NCBI RefSeq assembly: GCF_003337415.1
Contig: NZ_QPJT01000014.1
Coordinates: 56,619-120,618 of the forward strand
Direction: 5' to 3'
DNA: 64,000 nucleotides
Origin: Anaerobacterium chartisolvens
GTDB lineage: Bacteria > Bacillota > Clostridia > Acetivibrionales > DSM-27016
A model generated the notes under the pieces. That model was not told the origin of the DNA. It made no database searches and was given only the letters and a program-made list of their open reading frames with translations. Within the stretch, counting starts at the first letter, position 1, and every line of letters starts with the position of its first letter. A program made the translations under genes and the position numbers. Below are positions 1 through 8,961 of the stretch, piece by piece.

Positions 1-273
1 CCGGAGAAGCTGATAGAAAATGTGGGCGAGCTTTTGGGAGAAGCCCTTCCTCAGAGACTTAGGACAAAATTCAGCAGAGACACGGTAGATGTAAGAGCGT
101 TTATAACATACATAATGCGTGCGTTATGCGGGTATACATATGGAAGTATATGCAGGTATGTGGGAAATATGTCGGTGTCGGGGATATCGAGGTTGTCGAA
201 TGAGGGATTTAGGCTGCTGGGAAGGGATACGCGGTACTGCAACGCATTCAATTCATTAATTAATACAAATTAA
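1..273 (+). CDS. REP-associated (Y1/IS200-like) transposase, C-terminal fragment
   Basis: The reading frame is open from the first base of the window and stops at 271-273, so only a C-terminal part is visible (about 90 residues). The segment around RAFITYIMRALCGYTYGSI followed by GNMSVSGISRL resembles the DnaA-like helix-turn-helix tail found at the end of REP-associated tyrosine transposases (RAYTs) of Firmicutes. The catalytic HUH and Tyr region would lie upstream and cannot be checked. Two GGGGACG-type repeats downstream (488-503 and 808-832) fit this identity, since RAYT genes are usually found with such repeats. It could instead be a decayed remnant; nothing here shows whether it is functional. 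Confidence 0.5.
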   Translation, partial: PEKLIENVGELLGEALPQRLRTKFSRDTVDVRAFITYIMRALCGYTYGSICRYVGNMSVSGISRLSNEGFRLLGRDTRYCNAFNSLINTN

Positions 274-487
274 AGAATAAAGAAGGGTATAAAAAATATA
301 ACGGATCTAATTAACTTGTGATCATGTTATTTGTGAGCTTCAAGGAATTATATAAGCTTTTGCCGAGCCTTGCTTGCCTTACGAGAAAGGTCTTTTTGTT
401 ATGTCCATATGCCATGTCTGAAATCACACTTATATAGACTTGAAATGAAAAAGTGACTGCTATATGCACAAAAAAACACAAAAAAAC

Positions 488-503
488 AGGAGCGTCCCCA
501 CCC
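488..503 (-). repeat. REP-like element, copy 1
   Basis: Read on the minus strand this is GGGTGGGGACGCTCCT, followed by a T-rich stretch. The TGGGGACG core recurs at 808-832. Position just downstream of the transposase tail suggests a REP partner sequence. Confidence 0.45.
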
Positions 504-807
504 AAAAGATCAAAAAAATTTATACATAATTAATAAAAAAATCCATGTACATTATAGAAAATATGGAATACAATTATGGATATTCTATGAAAATAGGACA
601 TTTGTATTATATCGTGTTATAAAAGAATTAATTGATTTCTCTAAATTGCTGCCTATAAAAAATTAGATTTCCAACAATACTCTCCACAATAAATTCTGTT
701 CTTACTAAGCTTAAGAAGCATACATGCTTTTCAATGATTCGCCATAATATCTGTATTCTGGGGCAGGACTGTCCTGAAGCAATAAAATATATTAACGGCT
801 TTTATAA

Positions 808-832
808 GTGGGGACGTTTTAGAACGCTCCCC
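808..832 (+). repeat. REP-like element, copy 2 (imperfect palindrome)
   Basis: GTGGGGACGTT and AACGCTCCCC form the arms of an imperfect hairpin around TTAG. The core matches copy 1 at 488-503. It may act as a folded REP unit or as a weak bidirectional terminator. Confidence 0.45.
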
Positions 833-1045
833 ATATGCTTTAAAGGTTCGGCATTGTATAAGAATAATGGCAAATAATATTACTTTTTATGGGGGTGGTA
901 CAAGCTTTGGTATTGGAAGCGGGGAAATTATTAATTCTGCCCGCTTTATTACAATGGGGATGGAATAATACGTCGGGCCAATTTTACAACTGACGGCCTG
1001 GCACGGCTTAAGAAGACTTAAATTAGGGATAGGAGTGGATACTTT

Positions 1046-3238
1046 ATGAAGAAAATATTATGGGTAGTTACATTTGTATTTATGGTGTGCGGCATTTTCG
1101 TTCTGCCGGCCTTGAATGCTGAAGCATTGGATAACGGCCTTGCTAAAACACCGCCAATGGGGTGGAATAGCTGGAACATTTTTCATGGAAACATCAACGA
1201 GACCCAGATCAAGCAAATTGCCGATGCAATGGTAAGCTCGGGAATGAGGGATGCGGGCTATGTGTACTTAAACCTTGATGATAACTGGATGGCTAATCCG
1301 GCACGCGATTCCAACGGAAACCTCCGCGCAGATCCTACGCGTTTTCCGAACGGCATAAAGGCTTTGGCGGACTATGTGCATTCCAAGGGTCTCAAGCTCG
1401 GAATTTACGGGTGCCGCGGAACCATGACATGCATGAACATTCCCCAGAGCGGAAGCCATGGGTATGAGCAGAGGGATGCAAATACGTTTGCTTCATGGGG
1501 GATTGATTATTTAAAATATGACAATTGCAATATACCGAACGGAAGCAATATGAAAACTGATTATCAGAAAATGCAGACTGCACTTGCTAATTGCGGAAGA
1601 CCTATAGTATACAGCATCTGTGCGTGGGGATATCAGGATTGGATGCCTGCGACAGGCAATTTGTGGCGTACTTGCGGTGATATTACAGATAAATGGGATA
1701 ATGGGAATGACTGGTTCCGTGGTATTATAAACGCAATTGACGATAATGCCAAGTATACTAATTCGGCAGCCCCGGGGGCATGGAATGATCCTGATATGCT
1801 TGAGATCGGAAACGGCGGCTGTACTACGGAGGAATATCGTACTCAGTTCAGCATGTGGAGTATAATGGCATCCCCGCTTATCGCCGGAAATGATATAAGG
1901 ACTATGTCCCAGACTACAAAGGATATTTTGCTGAATAAGGAAGTAATAGCTGTAAATCAGGATGCTGCGGGAATTCAGGGGAGCAGGGTTAAAAGCGGCA
2001 ACGGCCTCGAGGTATGGTGCAAGCCGCTTGGTACAAAAGCAGGATCAACAAAGGCAGTTGCATTGCTCAACAGAAACTCATCTACGGCTTCTATAACGGT
2101 TAATTGGTCTGATGTTGGCTTGACAGGCAGTGTTTGGGTGCGCGATTTATGGGCTAAGGCCGATAAAGGCAGCTTTAACGGATCATATACGGCATCTGTG
2201 CCTGCACACGGCACGGTTATGCTTAAGGTTTCCAGCTCGCCGATTTCCGATTCCGGCCAGGTAAGCGCCTTCGCAAAGATAGAGGCAGAGAACTTTGACA
2301 TACAGTCGGGAGTCCAGACAGAAACCTGTACCGAGGGCGGATTGAATGTTGGGTATATTGAAAACGGAGATTATACCGTATATAAAAATATAGATTTTGG
2401 AGGCGGAGCACTGAGCTTTCAGGCAAGGGTGGCTACCAGCACTCAGGGGGGCAATATAGAGGTGAGGCTTGGAGGCATTGACGGCAAACTGGTAGGGACA
2501 TGCCCTGTCGGCACAACAGACGGCTTCCAGAATTGGGTTGACGTAAGCTGCAAAATCAGCGGCGCAAGCGGAAAGCACGATCTATACCTTAAATTTACGG
2601 GAGGAAGCGGATACCTGTTCAACGTCAACTGGTTCCAATTCACGCAGTCGGCCTTTTCACGGATAGAAGCAGAGAGCTACAGCAGCTTGAGCTCTTCAAC
2701 CATTGAAATAGCGGATACACCTGATGGAGGGAAGAGCTTGGCATATATTGAAAACGGAAACTATGCGCTGTATGGCAAGGTGGATTTCGGAAGCGGCGCT
2801 AAGCTGTTTAAAGCCAAGGTTGCATCTGCGGGAGGCACCACTATTGAAATAAGACTGGGAAGTCCTAGCGGTACTTTGATAGGCACACTGCCTGTGGTAT
2901 CTACAGGGGGCTGGAACGTATATCAGGAGCAGAGCTGTAATATTGACAACGTTTCAGGCTTAAAGGATGTGTATATTATGTTTAAAGGCTCCGTAAATCT
3001 TGACTGCTTCTCATTTGCCGAGGAAGTCGGACCTGACCCGGTAGCTCTGGGAGATTTGAATTCGGATGGAGAGATAAACTCTGTAGATTTCTTGCTGATG
3101 AAAAAGCATATTCTGGAGCTGGAGCTGCTTGCCGATCCCGCATGTGCGGATTTGGACGGCAGCGGAGAAGTCAACACGCTTGATTTGCTGCTGCTCAAGC
3201 AATACCTGCTTGGAATTATAGATAAGTTCCCCGGGTAA
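1046..3238 (+). CDS. Cellulosomal GH27 alpha-galactosidase / beta-L-arabinopyranosidase with two CBM6 and a dockerin
   Basis: This is a 730-residue secreted enzyme preceded by a TAGGAGTGG ribosome site. Residues 1-27 are a signal peptide. A GH27 barrel (about 28-330) opens with TPPMGWNSWN and contains the nucleophile motif YLKYDNCN; a beta-sandwich follows to about 397. Two CBM6 modules start near 410 and 537; the second is more divergent. A type I dockerin with two Ca-binding repeats (NSDGE, DLDGSGE) spans about 667-728. GH27 retaining enzymes release terminal alpha-D-galactose or beta-L-arabinopyranose; both occur on arabinoxylan side chains, and I cannot choose between them. It is the first of three consecutive dockerin genes. 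The CBM6 modules should target it to xylan and the dockerin to a scaffoldin cohesin. Confidence 0.93.
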   Translation: MKKILWVVTFVFMVCGIFVLPALNAEALDNGLAKTPPMGWNSWNIFHGNINETQIKQIADAMVSSGMRDAGYVYLNLDDNWMANPARDSNGNLRADPTRFPNGIKALADYVHSKGLKLGIYGCRGTMTCMNIPQSGSHGYEQRDANTFASWGIDYLKYDNCNIPNGSNMKTDYQKMQTALANCGRPIVYSICAWGYQDWMPATGNLWRTCGDITDKWDNGNDWFRGIINAIDDNAKYTNSAAPGAWNDPDMLEIGNGGCTTEEYRTQFSMWSIMASPLIAGNDIRTMSQTTKDILLNKEVIAVNQDAAGIQGSRVKSGNGLEVWCKPLGTKAGSTKAVALLNRNSSTASITVNWSDVGLTGSVWVRDLWAKADKGSFNGSYTASVPAHGTVMLKVSSSPISDSGQVSAFAKIEAENFDIQSGVQTETCTEGGLNVGYIENGDYTVYKNIDFGGGALSFQARVATSTQGGNIEVRLGGIDGKLVGTCPVGTTDGFQNWVDVSCKISGASGKHDLYLKFTGGSGYLFNVNWFQFTQSAFSRIEAESYSSLSSSTIEIADTPDGGKSLAYIENGNYALYGKVDFGSGAKLFKAKVASAGGTTIEIRLGSPSGTLIGTLPVVSTGGWNVYQEQSCNIDNVSGLKDVYIMFKGSVNLDCFSFAEEVGPDPVALGDLNSDGEINSVDFLLMKKHILELELLADPACADLDGSGEVNTLDLLLLKQYLLGIIDKFPG

Positions 3239-3280
3239 GGTGCAGGAGCATAAATTTGGATATAAAAAGGAGTTTTGCAA

Positions 3281-6200
3281 ATGAAATTTAACAAAAATAC
3301 TGTCAGGAGAATTGGCGCGGTTCTTTTGGCAGGATTGATTGCTATAAATGGCAATGTGCTGTTTGGTGATTCTAAGAAGCTTGCCGCTTCTTCTGATAAT
3401 GACCTGAAATTATGGTATGACAGTATGGCGGGAACCAATTTTTCCGGCGACCCCAATGATCTGGAGGAATCCTTTTATAAAGCGTTGCCTCTTGGAAACG
3501 GCCGCATAGGTGCAATGGTCTATGGTAATTATCCGAATGAGAGAATTGACTTAAATGAATGCACCTTTTGGAGCAGCGGGCCAAGCAACAATAATAAGTC
3601 CGGTGCTGCAAACTCTCTGAAGACAGCTCAGGATTTGCTGTTTGCCGGGCAGTATAAAAATGCTGATGCCACTATTAACAGCATGATAGGAGGGGGACAA
3701 GCAAGGTATCAGTCAATTGGGAATTTAGATTTGGCGTTTGGACACAACGGTGTGTCCGGCTATTCACGACAGCTTGATATGAATACCGGAGTTGTTTCCT
3801 GTGATTATACCTATAACGGGAAAAAATATCACCGTGAGTCCTTTGTAAGCTATCCAGATCAGGTTTTGGTTACAAGGATAACCTGCAGCTCAGCCGGATC
3901 AATATCCTTTACCGCCAGTTGCAGCTCGTCGCTCACAGGGCAATACAGTGTTTCCACCGCCGGCTCGGATACTTTAGTTATGAACGGGCATGGAGACTCC
4001 GATAATGGTGTATCCTATGCGGTGTGGTTTTCAACCCGCTCAAAAATTATAAATACAAACGGCTCCATTGCCGCCAATAACAATAAAATAACCGTTACCA
4101 ATGCCGATTCGGCAATTATTCTTACCTCTGTCCGTACTAATTTCGTCAATTATAAAACGTGCAACGGGGATGAAAAGGGGAAAGCTACTGCCGATATTAC
4201 AAGTGCTTCCTCCAAATCCTATAATACTCTGTATAATAATCATGTTGCCGATTATCAGGAATTGTTCCATAGGGTGGATATCGATCTTGGCGGAAGCGGG
4301 AGCGAGAATAGCAAGCCAATGGCACAGAGAATATCTGAATTCGGTTCTACCAATGATCCAAAGCTGGTCAAGGTGCTTTTCCAATACGGGCGGTACCTGA
4401 TGATTAGTGCCTCGCGTGATTCACAGCCAATGAACCTGCAGGGGATCTGGAATAAATTCCGTTACCCTGCATGGGGATGCAAATTAACCACGAATATCAA
4501 CTATGAGATGAACTATTGGCCGGCTTTTACAACCAATCTGGCAGAGTGCTTCAAGCCGTTTGTAGAGAAGGCCAAAGCACTTCAGGCCCCCGGAAATGAA
4601 ACAGCCCGCGTTCATTATAATATATCCAACGGATGGGTGCTGCATCATAATACCGATCTGTGGAACCGTACTGCGCCTATCGACGGCGCATGGGGATTCT
4701 GGCCCACGGGAGCGGGCTGGATTTCAAATATGCTGTATGATGCATACAACTTTAATCAGGATACGGCATATCTGGGCGAGATTTATCCCGTAATCAAGGG
4801 CAGTGCCGACTTCCTGCAAACCCTGATGCAATCAAAGAGCATTAACGGTCAGAGCTATCAGGTGATCTGCCCCGGCACCTCACCCGAGCTTACGCCTCCC
4901 AGCTCCAGCGGCGGACAGGGCGGATGGTGCAGCTATGGAGTGACTATGGACAATGGAATCAGCCGTGAGCTTTTTAAGGGCGTAATTGAGGCCTCGCGAA
5001 TACTGAATGTTGATAACTCGTTCCGATCAACTCTCCGCTCTAAGGTTTCACAGATTAAGCCGGATACTGTAGGAAGCTGGGGACAGCTTCAGGAATGGGC
5101 ATATGACTGGGACAGCAGAAATGAAAAAAACAGACATATTTCACATGTGTATAATCTCTTCCCCGGATTTGAAATCAGCAAGAGAACATCTCCTGCTATT
5201 GCCAATGCGGCAATTGTATCGTTGAATGCGCGCGGGGATGTTGGAACAGGGTGGTCTGAAGGCTGGAAGCTGAATTGCTGGGCCAGGCTGGAGGATGCCG
5301 CACATGCTTACAATCTTATAAAACTGATGGTTACGCCAGCCAGAAAGAATGGCCGTCTTTACGACAATCTTTGGGATGCACATCCTCCGTTCCAGATTGA
5401 CGGTAATTTCGGGTTTACCTCGGGAGTAGCTGAAATGCTGCTGCAAAGCCATAATAACGAAATTCAGCTTTTGCCTGCGCTGCCCGCACAATGGTCTGTC
5501 GGACATGCAAACGGTCTTAGAGCGCGTGGCAATTTTACCATTACAGAGATGAATTGGTCGGGCGGAGCTTTAAAAGATGTTACTATTCAGTCGAATTCCG
5601 GGAATGCCTGCAATGTACGTTACGGAAATACCACTGTTAGCTTCCCGACGGAAGCAGGGGGCATTTACCATTTGAATGGCTCCTTGGAATTGATAGACGG
5701 CGGAGCTGTCCTGTCAAACGTGGCCTTGAACAAGACGGCGACTGCTTCGGGGAGTGCTGCGGGCGAAGAGCCCGGCAAGGCATTGGACGGATCAATTGCA
5801 AGCAAGTGGTTCCATAATGGAGGTATCAGCGGTGAGTGGCTGAAGGTCGATCTCGGAGAGGAATATGATATAAGCCGTTGGGTAGTGAAGCACGCAGGTG
5901 TGGCTGAGGCAATACGGTTTAATACCAGAGACTTCACTCTGCAAAGGAGCGATGACGGCAATACGTGGATCGATGTTGACGCGGTCTATGGAAATGTTGA
6001 AAATATAAGCGATCGAAATGTTCCGACCTTTACCGCAAGATATGTACGGCTAAATATCAATACCGCTACTCAGGATAACTCAGGCGGTGCCAGAATTGCT
6101 GAGCTTGAGCTGTGGGGCGCATCCGAAGGTGATCCGCCGGTGCCCGTTCCAAAATCGGCCTTTGAAAGGATAGAGGGAGAGAGCTATAGCAGCCAGTCGG

Positions 6201-6751
6201 GAGTCCAGAACGGAAGCTGCTCCGAAGGAGGAGAGTGCTTAGGGTACATAGAAGACGGGGACTATACTGTTTACAGAAATATAGATTTCGACAGCGGTGC
6301 CTCAAGCTTTCAGGCCAGAGTATCCAGTGCCACTAGTGGAGGCAACATAGAGCTAAGGCTTGACAGTATAACCGGCGCTTTAATAGGTACCTGTGCGGTT
6401 CCCGGAACCGGAGGTTGGCAGGAGTGGGTTGATGTAAAATGTGATGTGAGCGGTGTAAGCGGTGAGCATAACTTATACCTTAAATTTACGGGAGGAAGCG
6501 GATACCTGTTCAACGTCAACTGGTTCACCTTTGGGAAGGAAACTACCCCGGAAAAGCTTTTGGGCGATTTAAACTCGGATGGTAAGGTAGATTCTATAGA
6601 TTTCACATTGATGAAGAAGCATATTTTAGGGCTTGAGACAATTGAAGACCTTGCACCTGCTGACTTAGACGGCAACGGGGCAGTCAATTCACTGGATTTT
6701 TCACTGCTCAAGCAGTATTTGCTGGGAATTATATCTGAATTCCCAGCATAA
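3281..6751 (+). CDS. Cellulosomal GH95 alpha-L-fucosidase / alpha-L-galactosidase, CBM32-CBM6-dockerin
   Basis: An in-frame TTG at 3275 exists, but AAAGGAG at 3266-3272 sits correctly for the ATG at 3281, giving 1156 residues. After a signal peptide, a GH95 module occupies about 45-800 (ALPLGNGRIGAMVYG near its start, and the GH95-like segments NYEMNYWP and IDGNFG). A discoidin-like CBM32 follows (about 812-955, starting NVALNKTATASG and closing with IAELELWG), then CBM6 (about 960-1085) and a dockerin (about 1094-1156). GH95 enzymes are inverting and remove alpha-1,2-L-fucose or alpha-L-galactose caps, known on xyloglucan and corn glucuronoarabinoxylan. This matters for the galactitol-type operon at 19179-24748, because L-galactose could be its input. 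The start lies 42 bases after the GH27 stop, so the two are very likely cotranscribed. Confidence 0.92.
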   Translation: MKFNKNTVRRIGAVLLAGLIAINGNVLFGDSKKLAASSDNDLKLWYDSMAGTNFSGDPNDLEESFYKALPLGNGRIGAMVYGNYPNERIDLNECTFWSSGPSNNNKSGAANSLKTAQDLLFAGQYKNADATINSMIGGGQARYQSIGNLDLAFGHNGVSGYSRQLDMNTGVVSCDYTYNGKKYHRESFVSYPDQVLVTRITCSSAGSISFTASCSSSLTGQYSVSTAGSDTLVMNGHGDSDNGVSYAVWFSTRSKIINTNGSIAANNNKITVTNADSAIILTSVRTNFVNYKTCNGDEKGKATADITSASSKSYNTLYNNHVADYQELFHRVDIDLGGSGSENSKPMAQRISEFGSTNDPKLVKVLFQYGRYLMISASRDSQPMNLQGIWNKFRYPAWGCKLTTNINYEMNYWPAFTTNLAECFKPFVEKAKALQAPGNETARVHYNISNGWVLHHNTDLWNRTAPIDGAWGFWPTGAGWISNMLYDAYNFNQDTAYLGEIYPVIKGSADFLQTLMQSKSINGQSYQVICPGTSPELTPPSSSGGQGGWCSYGVTMDNGISRELFKGVIEASRILNVDNSFRSTLRSKVSQIKPDTVGSWGQLQEWAYDWDSRNEKNRHISHVYNLFPGFEISKRTSPAIANAAIVSLNARGDVGTGWSEGWKLNCWARLEDAAHAYNLIKLMVTPARKNGRLYDNLWDAHPPFQIDGNFGFTSGVAEMLLQSHNNEIQLLPALPAQWSVGHANGLRARGNFTITEMNWSGGALKDVTIQSNSGNACNVRYGNTTVSFPTEAGGIYHLNGSLELIDGGAVLSNVALNKTATASGSAAGEEPGKALDGSIASKWFHNGGISGEWLKVDLGEEYDISRWVVKHAGVAEAIRFNTRDFTLQRSDDGNTWIDVDAVYGNVENISDRNVPTFTARYVRLNINTATQDNSGGARIAELELWGASEGDPPVPVPKSAFERIEGESYSSQSGVQNGSCSEGGECLGYIEDGDYTVYRNIDFDSGASSFQARVSSATSGGNIELRLDSITGALIGTCAVPGTGGWQEWVDVKCDVSGVSGEHNLYLKFTGGSGYLFNVNWFTFGKETTPEKLLGDLNSDGKVDSIDFTLMKKHILGLETIEDLAPADLDGNGAVNSLDFSLLKQYLLGIISEFPA

Positions 6752-6801
6752 TCCAGATTAACGCCAATTATGGCAATTTGATTAAAAGGAAGGGAAGTAC
6801 T

Positions 6802-8748
6802 ATGAAGATGCAGATAAAAAGGAGCCTTGCAATTATAATAGGGCTGGTATTTATATTATCATCACTTGGTTTCGAAGCGAGTGCGGCATCCACTACGATA
6901 TCGGCCTTTACGCAGATAGAAGGGGAGAGCTACGACACACAGTCGGGAATCCAGAACGGAAGCTGCTCCGAAGGCGGAGAGTGTGTAGGGTATATAGAAA
7001 ACGGGGACTATACTGTTTACACCAACCTTGATTTTGAAAGCGGTGCGAAAGGCTTTAAGGCTAGAGTGGCGAGTGCTACCAGCGGAGGGAATATTGAAAT
7101 CCGGCTTGACAGCATTACCGGCTCTGTGATAGGCACTTGTGCGGTTCCCGGGACCGGCGACTGGCAGAATTGGGTCGATGTACGGTGCGATGTCAGCGGA
7201 GTAAGCGGAAAGCATGACTTATATCTGAAATATACAGGGGGAAGCGGATACCTGTTTAACGTTAACTGGTTTACCTTCAGTAAGGGAGGCGGATCGGAAG
7301 GCATATTGGGCGACTTGAATTCCGACGGGAAAATAGACTCTGTAGATTTCCTGCTGATGAAAAAGCATATTCTGGAGCTGGAGCTGCTTACAGATTCCAA
7401 ATGTGCCGATCTCGACGGCAATGAAGCGGTCAACACGCTTGATCTTTTGCTGATGAAGCAATTCCTGCTGGGCATTATAGATAAATTCCCCGCACAAAAG
7501 GAAGATCCTGAACCGACAGACGAGCTTAATATACCATGGGACTGGGCGGGAATCATAGGCACAGGCCAGAGCCTTTCAGTCGGAGCTACTCCTCTCTTGT
7601 CTACAAGCCAGCGGTACAACAATCTGAAACTGTCTTTAGGCAGCTTAACGGTTCCGCCCTACGACGCGAATAACAGCTCACTGAGAATGGTGCCTCTTGT
7701 TGAGCCTATACGCAGCCTTGCAACAAGCTTTCCGGGTGCTTATCCTAAAAACATATGGGGTGAAACTCCGCATACAGCTATGGCAAATCAAATAACTGCT
7801 ATGGCAAAATCACAAGGGGCTGCCGACTATATTACGGCACATACCGTTGTAGGTGAATCCGGTCAGGGCTATGACAAAATCAAAAAGGGAGCGGTTGATA
7901 CCGGCAATACCGGCCGCGCTTATGCTGCATCAATATTTGAAGTCACAGCAATCAACCGGCTGGCAAAGGCTGCCGGTAAGAAGTATGGAGTCGGAGGTAT
8001 TACTCTGGTACATGGAGAAAACGATAACGGGAATATGGCTTATGAAAATAATATACGCCAAATGTGGTCCGACTACAATCAGGATATAAAGGCTATAACA
8101 GGACAAACACAGAAAATACCAATGTTTTTGGTGCAACAGCACACATACCCAAGTACGGGAACCGCATTCTCAACAACTGCACAATGGAGAGCCGGAGTAG
8201 ATTATCCGGGGGATATAATATGCATAGGGCCAAATTACCAGCGTACCTACGGAAGTGATCGTGTACATTTGCTTTCAAGCGGGTATCAGCAATTGGGTGA
8301 GAAATTTGGCCAGGTTTATTATGAAAGGGTGGTTCTGGGACATGACTGGAAGCCTCTTCAGCCCACAGGTGCAACAAAGAGCGGCAGGGTTATTACGGTA
8401 AACTTTCATGTACCCGTAGCCCCTCTGGTATGGGACAGCACGCTTCCGGCACCAAACCAGAGCAGCCAGACCGAATGGAGAAACGGAAAGGGCTTTGAGG
8501 TTACCGCCAACGGCTCAAAAATTACAATCAGCTCGGCCGAAATTTCAGGAAGCTCTGTAAAAATAACATGTGCAAGCGACCTCCCGGCTTCAGGTGTAAA
8601 TGTAGGCTATGCCTTTACGGGCGGAACAGCAAGAAGCAATGGATCGTACCGCTGGGGCCTGCTGCGCGATTCCGATCCTTTTAAAGGAAGTATAACAGGG
8701 GCTTCGCAGCCGAACTTCTGTGTAGCTTTTCAAATTTCGGTTCAGTAG
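6802..8748 (+). CDS. Secreted CBM6-dockerin-SGNH carbohydrate esterase
   Basis: The ATG at 6802 follows AAGGAAGGG with good spacing; a TTG frame extension from 6778 is not supported. The module order is unusual: signal peptide (1-28), CBM6 (about 35-160), dockerin (about 168-228), a short Pro/Glu linker, then a C-terminal catalytic region of about 400 residues. That region shows an SGNH-like start, IGTGQSLSVG (Ser nucleophile in GQS), a GGITLVHGENDNG block, and a late DRVHLLSSG block giving the Asp-x-x-His pair. This pattern fits SGNH or CE6-like acetyl esterases, so deacetylation of xylan is the likely role, but I do not recognise the exact family. A further beta-rich tail lies from about 520. 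It is the last gene before a strong hairpin at 8801-8854. Confidence 0.8.
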   Translation: MKMQIKRSLAIIIGLVFILSSLGFEASAASTTISAFTQIEGESYDTQSGIQNGSCSEGGECVGYIENGDYTVYTNLDFESGAKGFKARVASATSGGNIEIRLDSITGSVIGTCAVPGTGDWQNWVDVRCDVSGVSGKHDLYLKYTGGSGYLFNVNWFTFSKGGGSEGILGDLNSDGKIDSVDFLLMKKHILELELLTDSKCADLDGNEAVNTLDLLLMKQFLLGIIDKFPAQKEDPEPTDELNIPWDWAGIIGTGQSLSVGATPLLSTSQRYNNLKLSLGSLTVPPYDANNSSLRMVPLVEPIRSLATSFPGAYPKNIWGETPHTAMANQITAMAKSQGAADYITAHTVVGESGQGYDKIKKGAVDTGNTGRAYAASIFEVTAINRLAKAAGKKYGVGGITLVHGENDNGNMAYENNIRQMWSDYNQDIKAITGQTQKIPMFLVQQHTYPSTGTAFSTTAQWRAGVDYPGDIICIGPNYQRTYGSDRVHLLSSGYQQLGEKFGQVYYERVVLGHDWKPLQPTGATKSGRVITVNFHVPVAPLVWDSTLPAPNQSSQTEWRNGKGFEVTANGSKITISSAEISGSSVKITCASDLPASGVNVGYAFTGGTARSNGSYRWGLLRDSDPFKGSITGASQPNFCVAFQISVQ

Positions 8749-8800
8749 ATGACGGAATTGAACGGGATTTACAGCTAAAGCTTAATTAAGTAAAAGACTA

Positions 8801-8854
8801 TTATTGCCAGAAAAATCAAGGTTTATACATAAACCTCGATTTTTCTGGCAATAA
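8801..8854. terminator. Long hairpin ending the GH27-GH95-esterase unit
   Basis: Arms 8801-8826 and 8829-8854 are complementary over 26 bases with one mismatch; the tightest possible loop is two bases. It follows the esterase stop by 53 bases. There is no long T-run, so it may work as a bidirectional barrier or an RNA 3' end stabiliser. Confidence 0.8.
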
Positions 8855-8901
8855 TTATAATTATGGACATTTTACAGTAACCATGGCATTATATATTTTA
8901 G

Positions 8902-8917
8902 GGCTAAGCGTTTCGCG
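8902..8917. promoter_or_regulatory. Putative LacI-type operator upstream of the sensor operon
   Basis: GGCTAAGCGTTTCGCG matches the window's palindrome AGCTAAACGTTTAGCT in the CTAA-CGTTT core and is especially close to the site at 18017-18032. It lies 45 bases before the response regulator start, so binding could affect transcription of the sensor genes. Confidence 0.55.
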
Positions 8918-8961
8918 CAAAAACGATTTCATAAATTAATTAATGTTAAAGAGGGGATCCA

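Larger units (their letters stand above)
274..1045. other. Non-coding spacer between transposase tail and GH27 gene
   Basis: About 770 bases, AT-rich, with no convincing gene. It holds two REP-like GGGGACG elements and presumably the promoter of the downstream enzyme genes, but I see no TTGACA-17-TATAAT match. A 34-codon frame near 889 has no supporting features. Confidence 0.6.

Noticed and set aside
889..993. Short frame (about 34 codons) before the GH27 gene
   Set aside because: No ribosome site and no recognisable composition or motif; likely chance.
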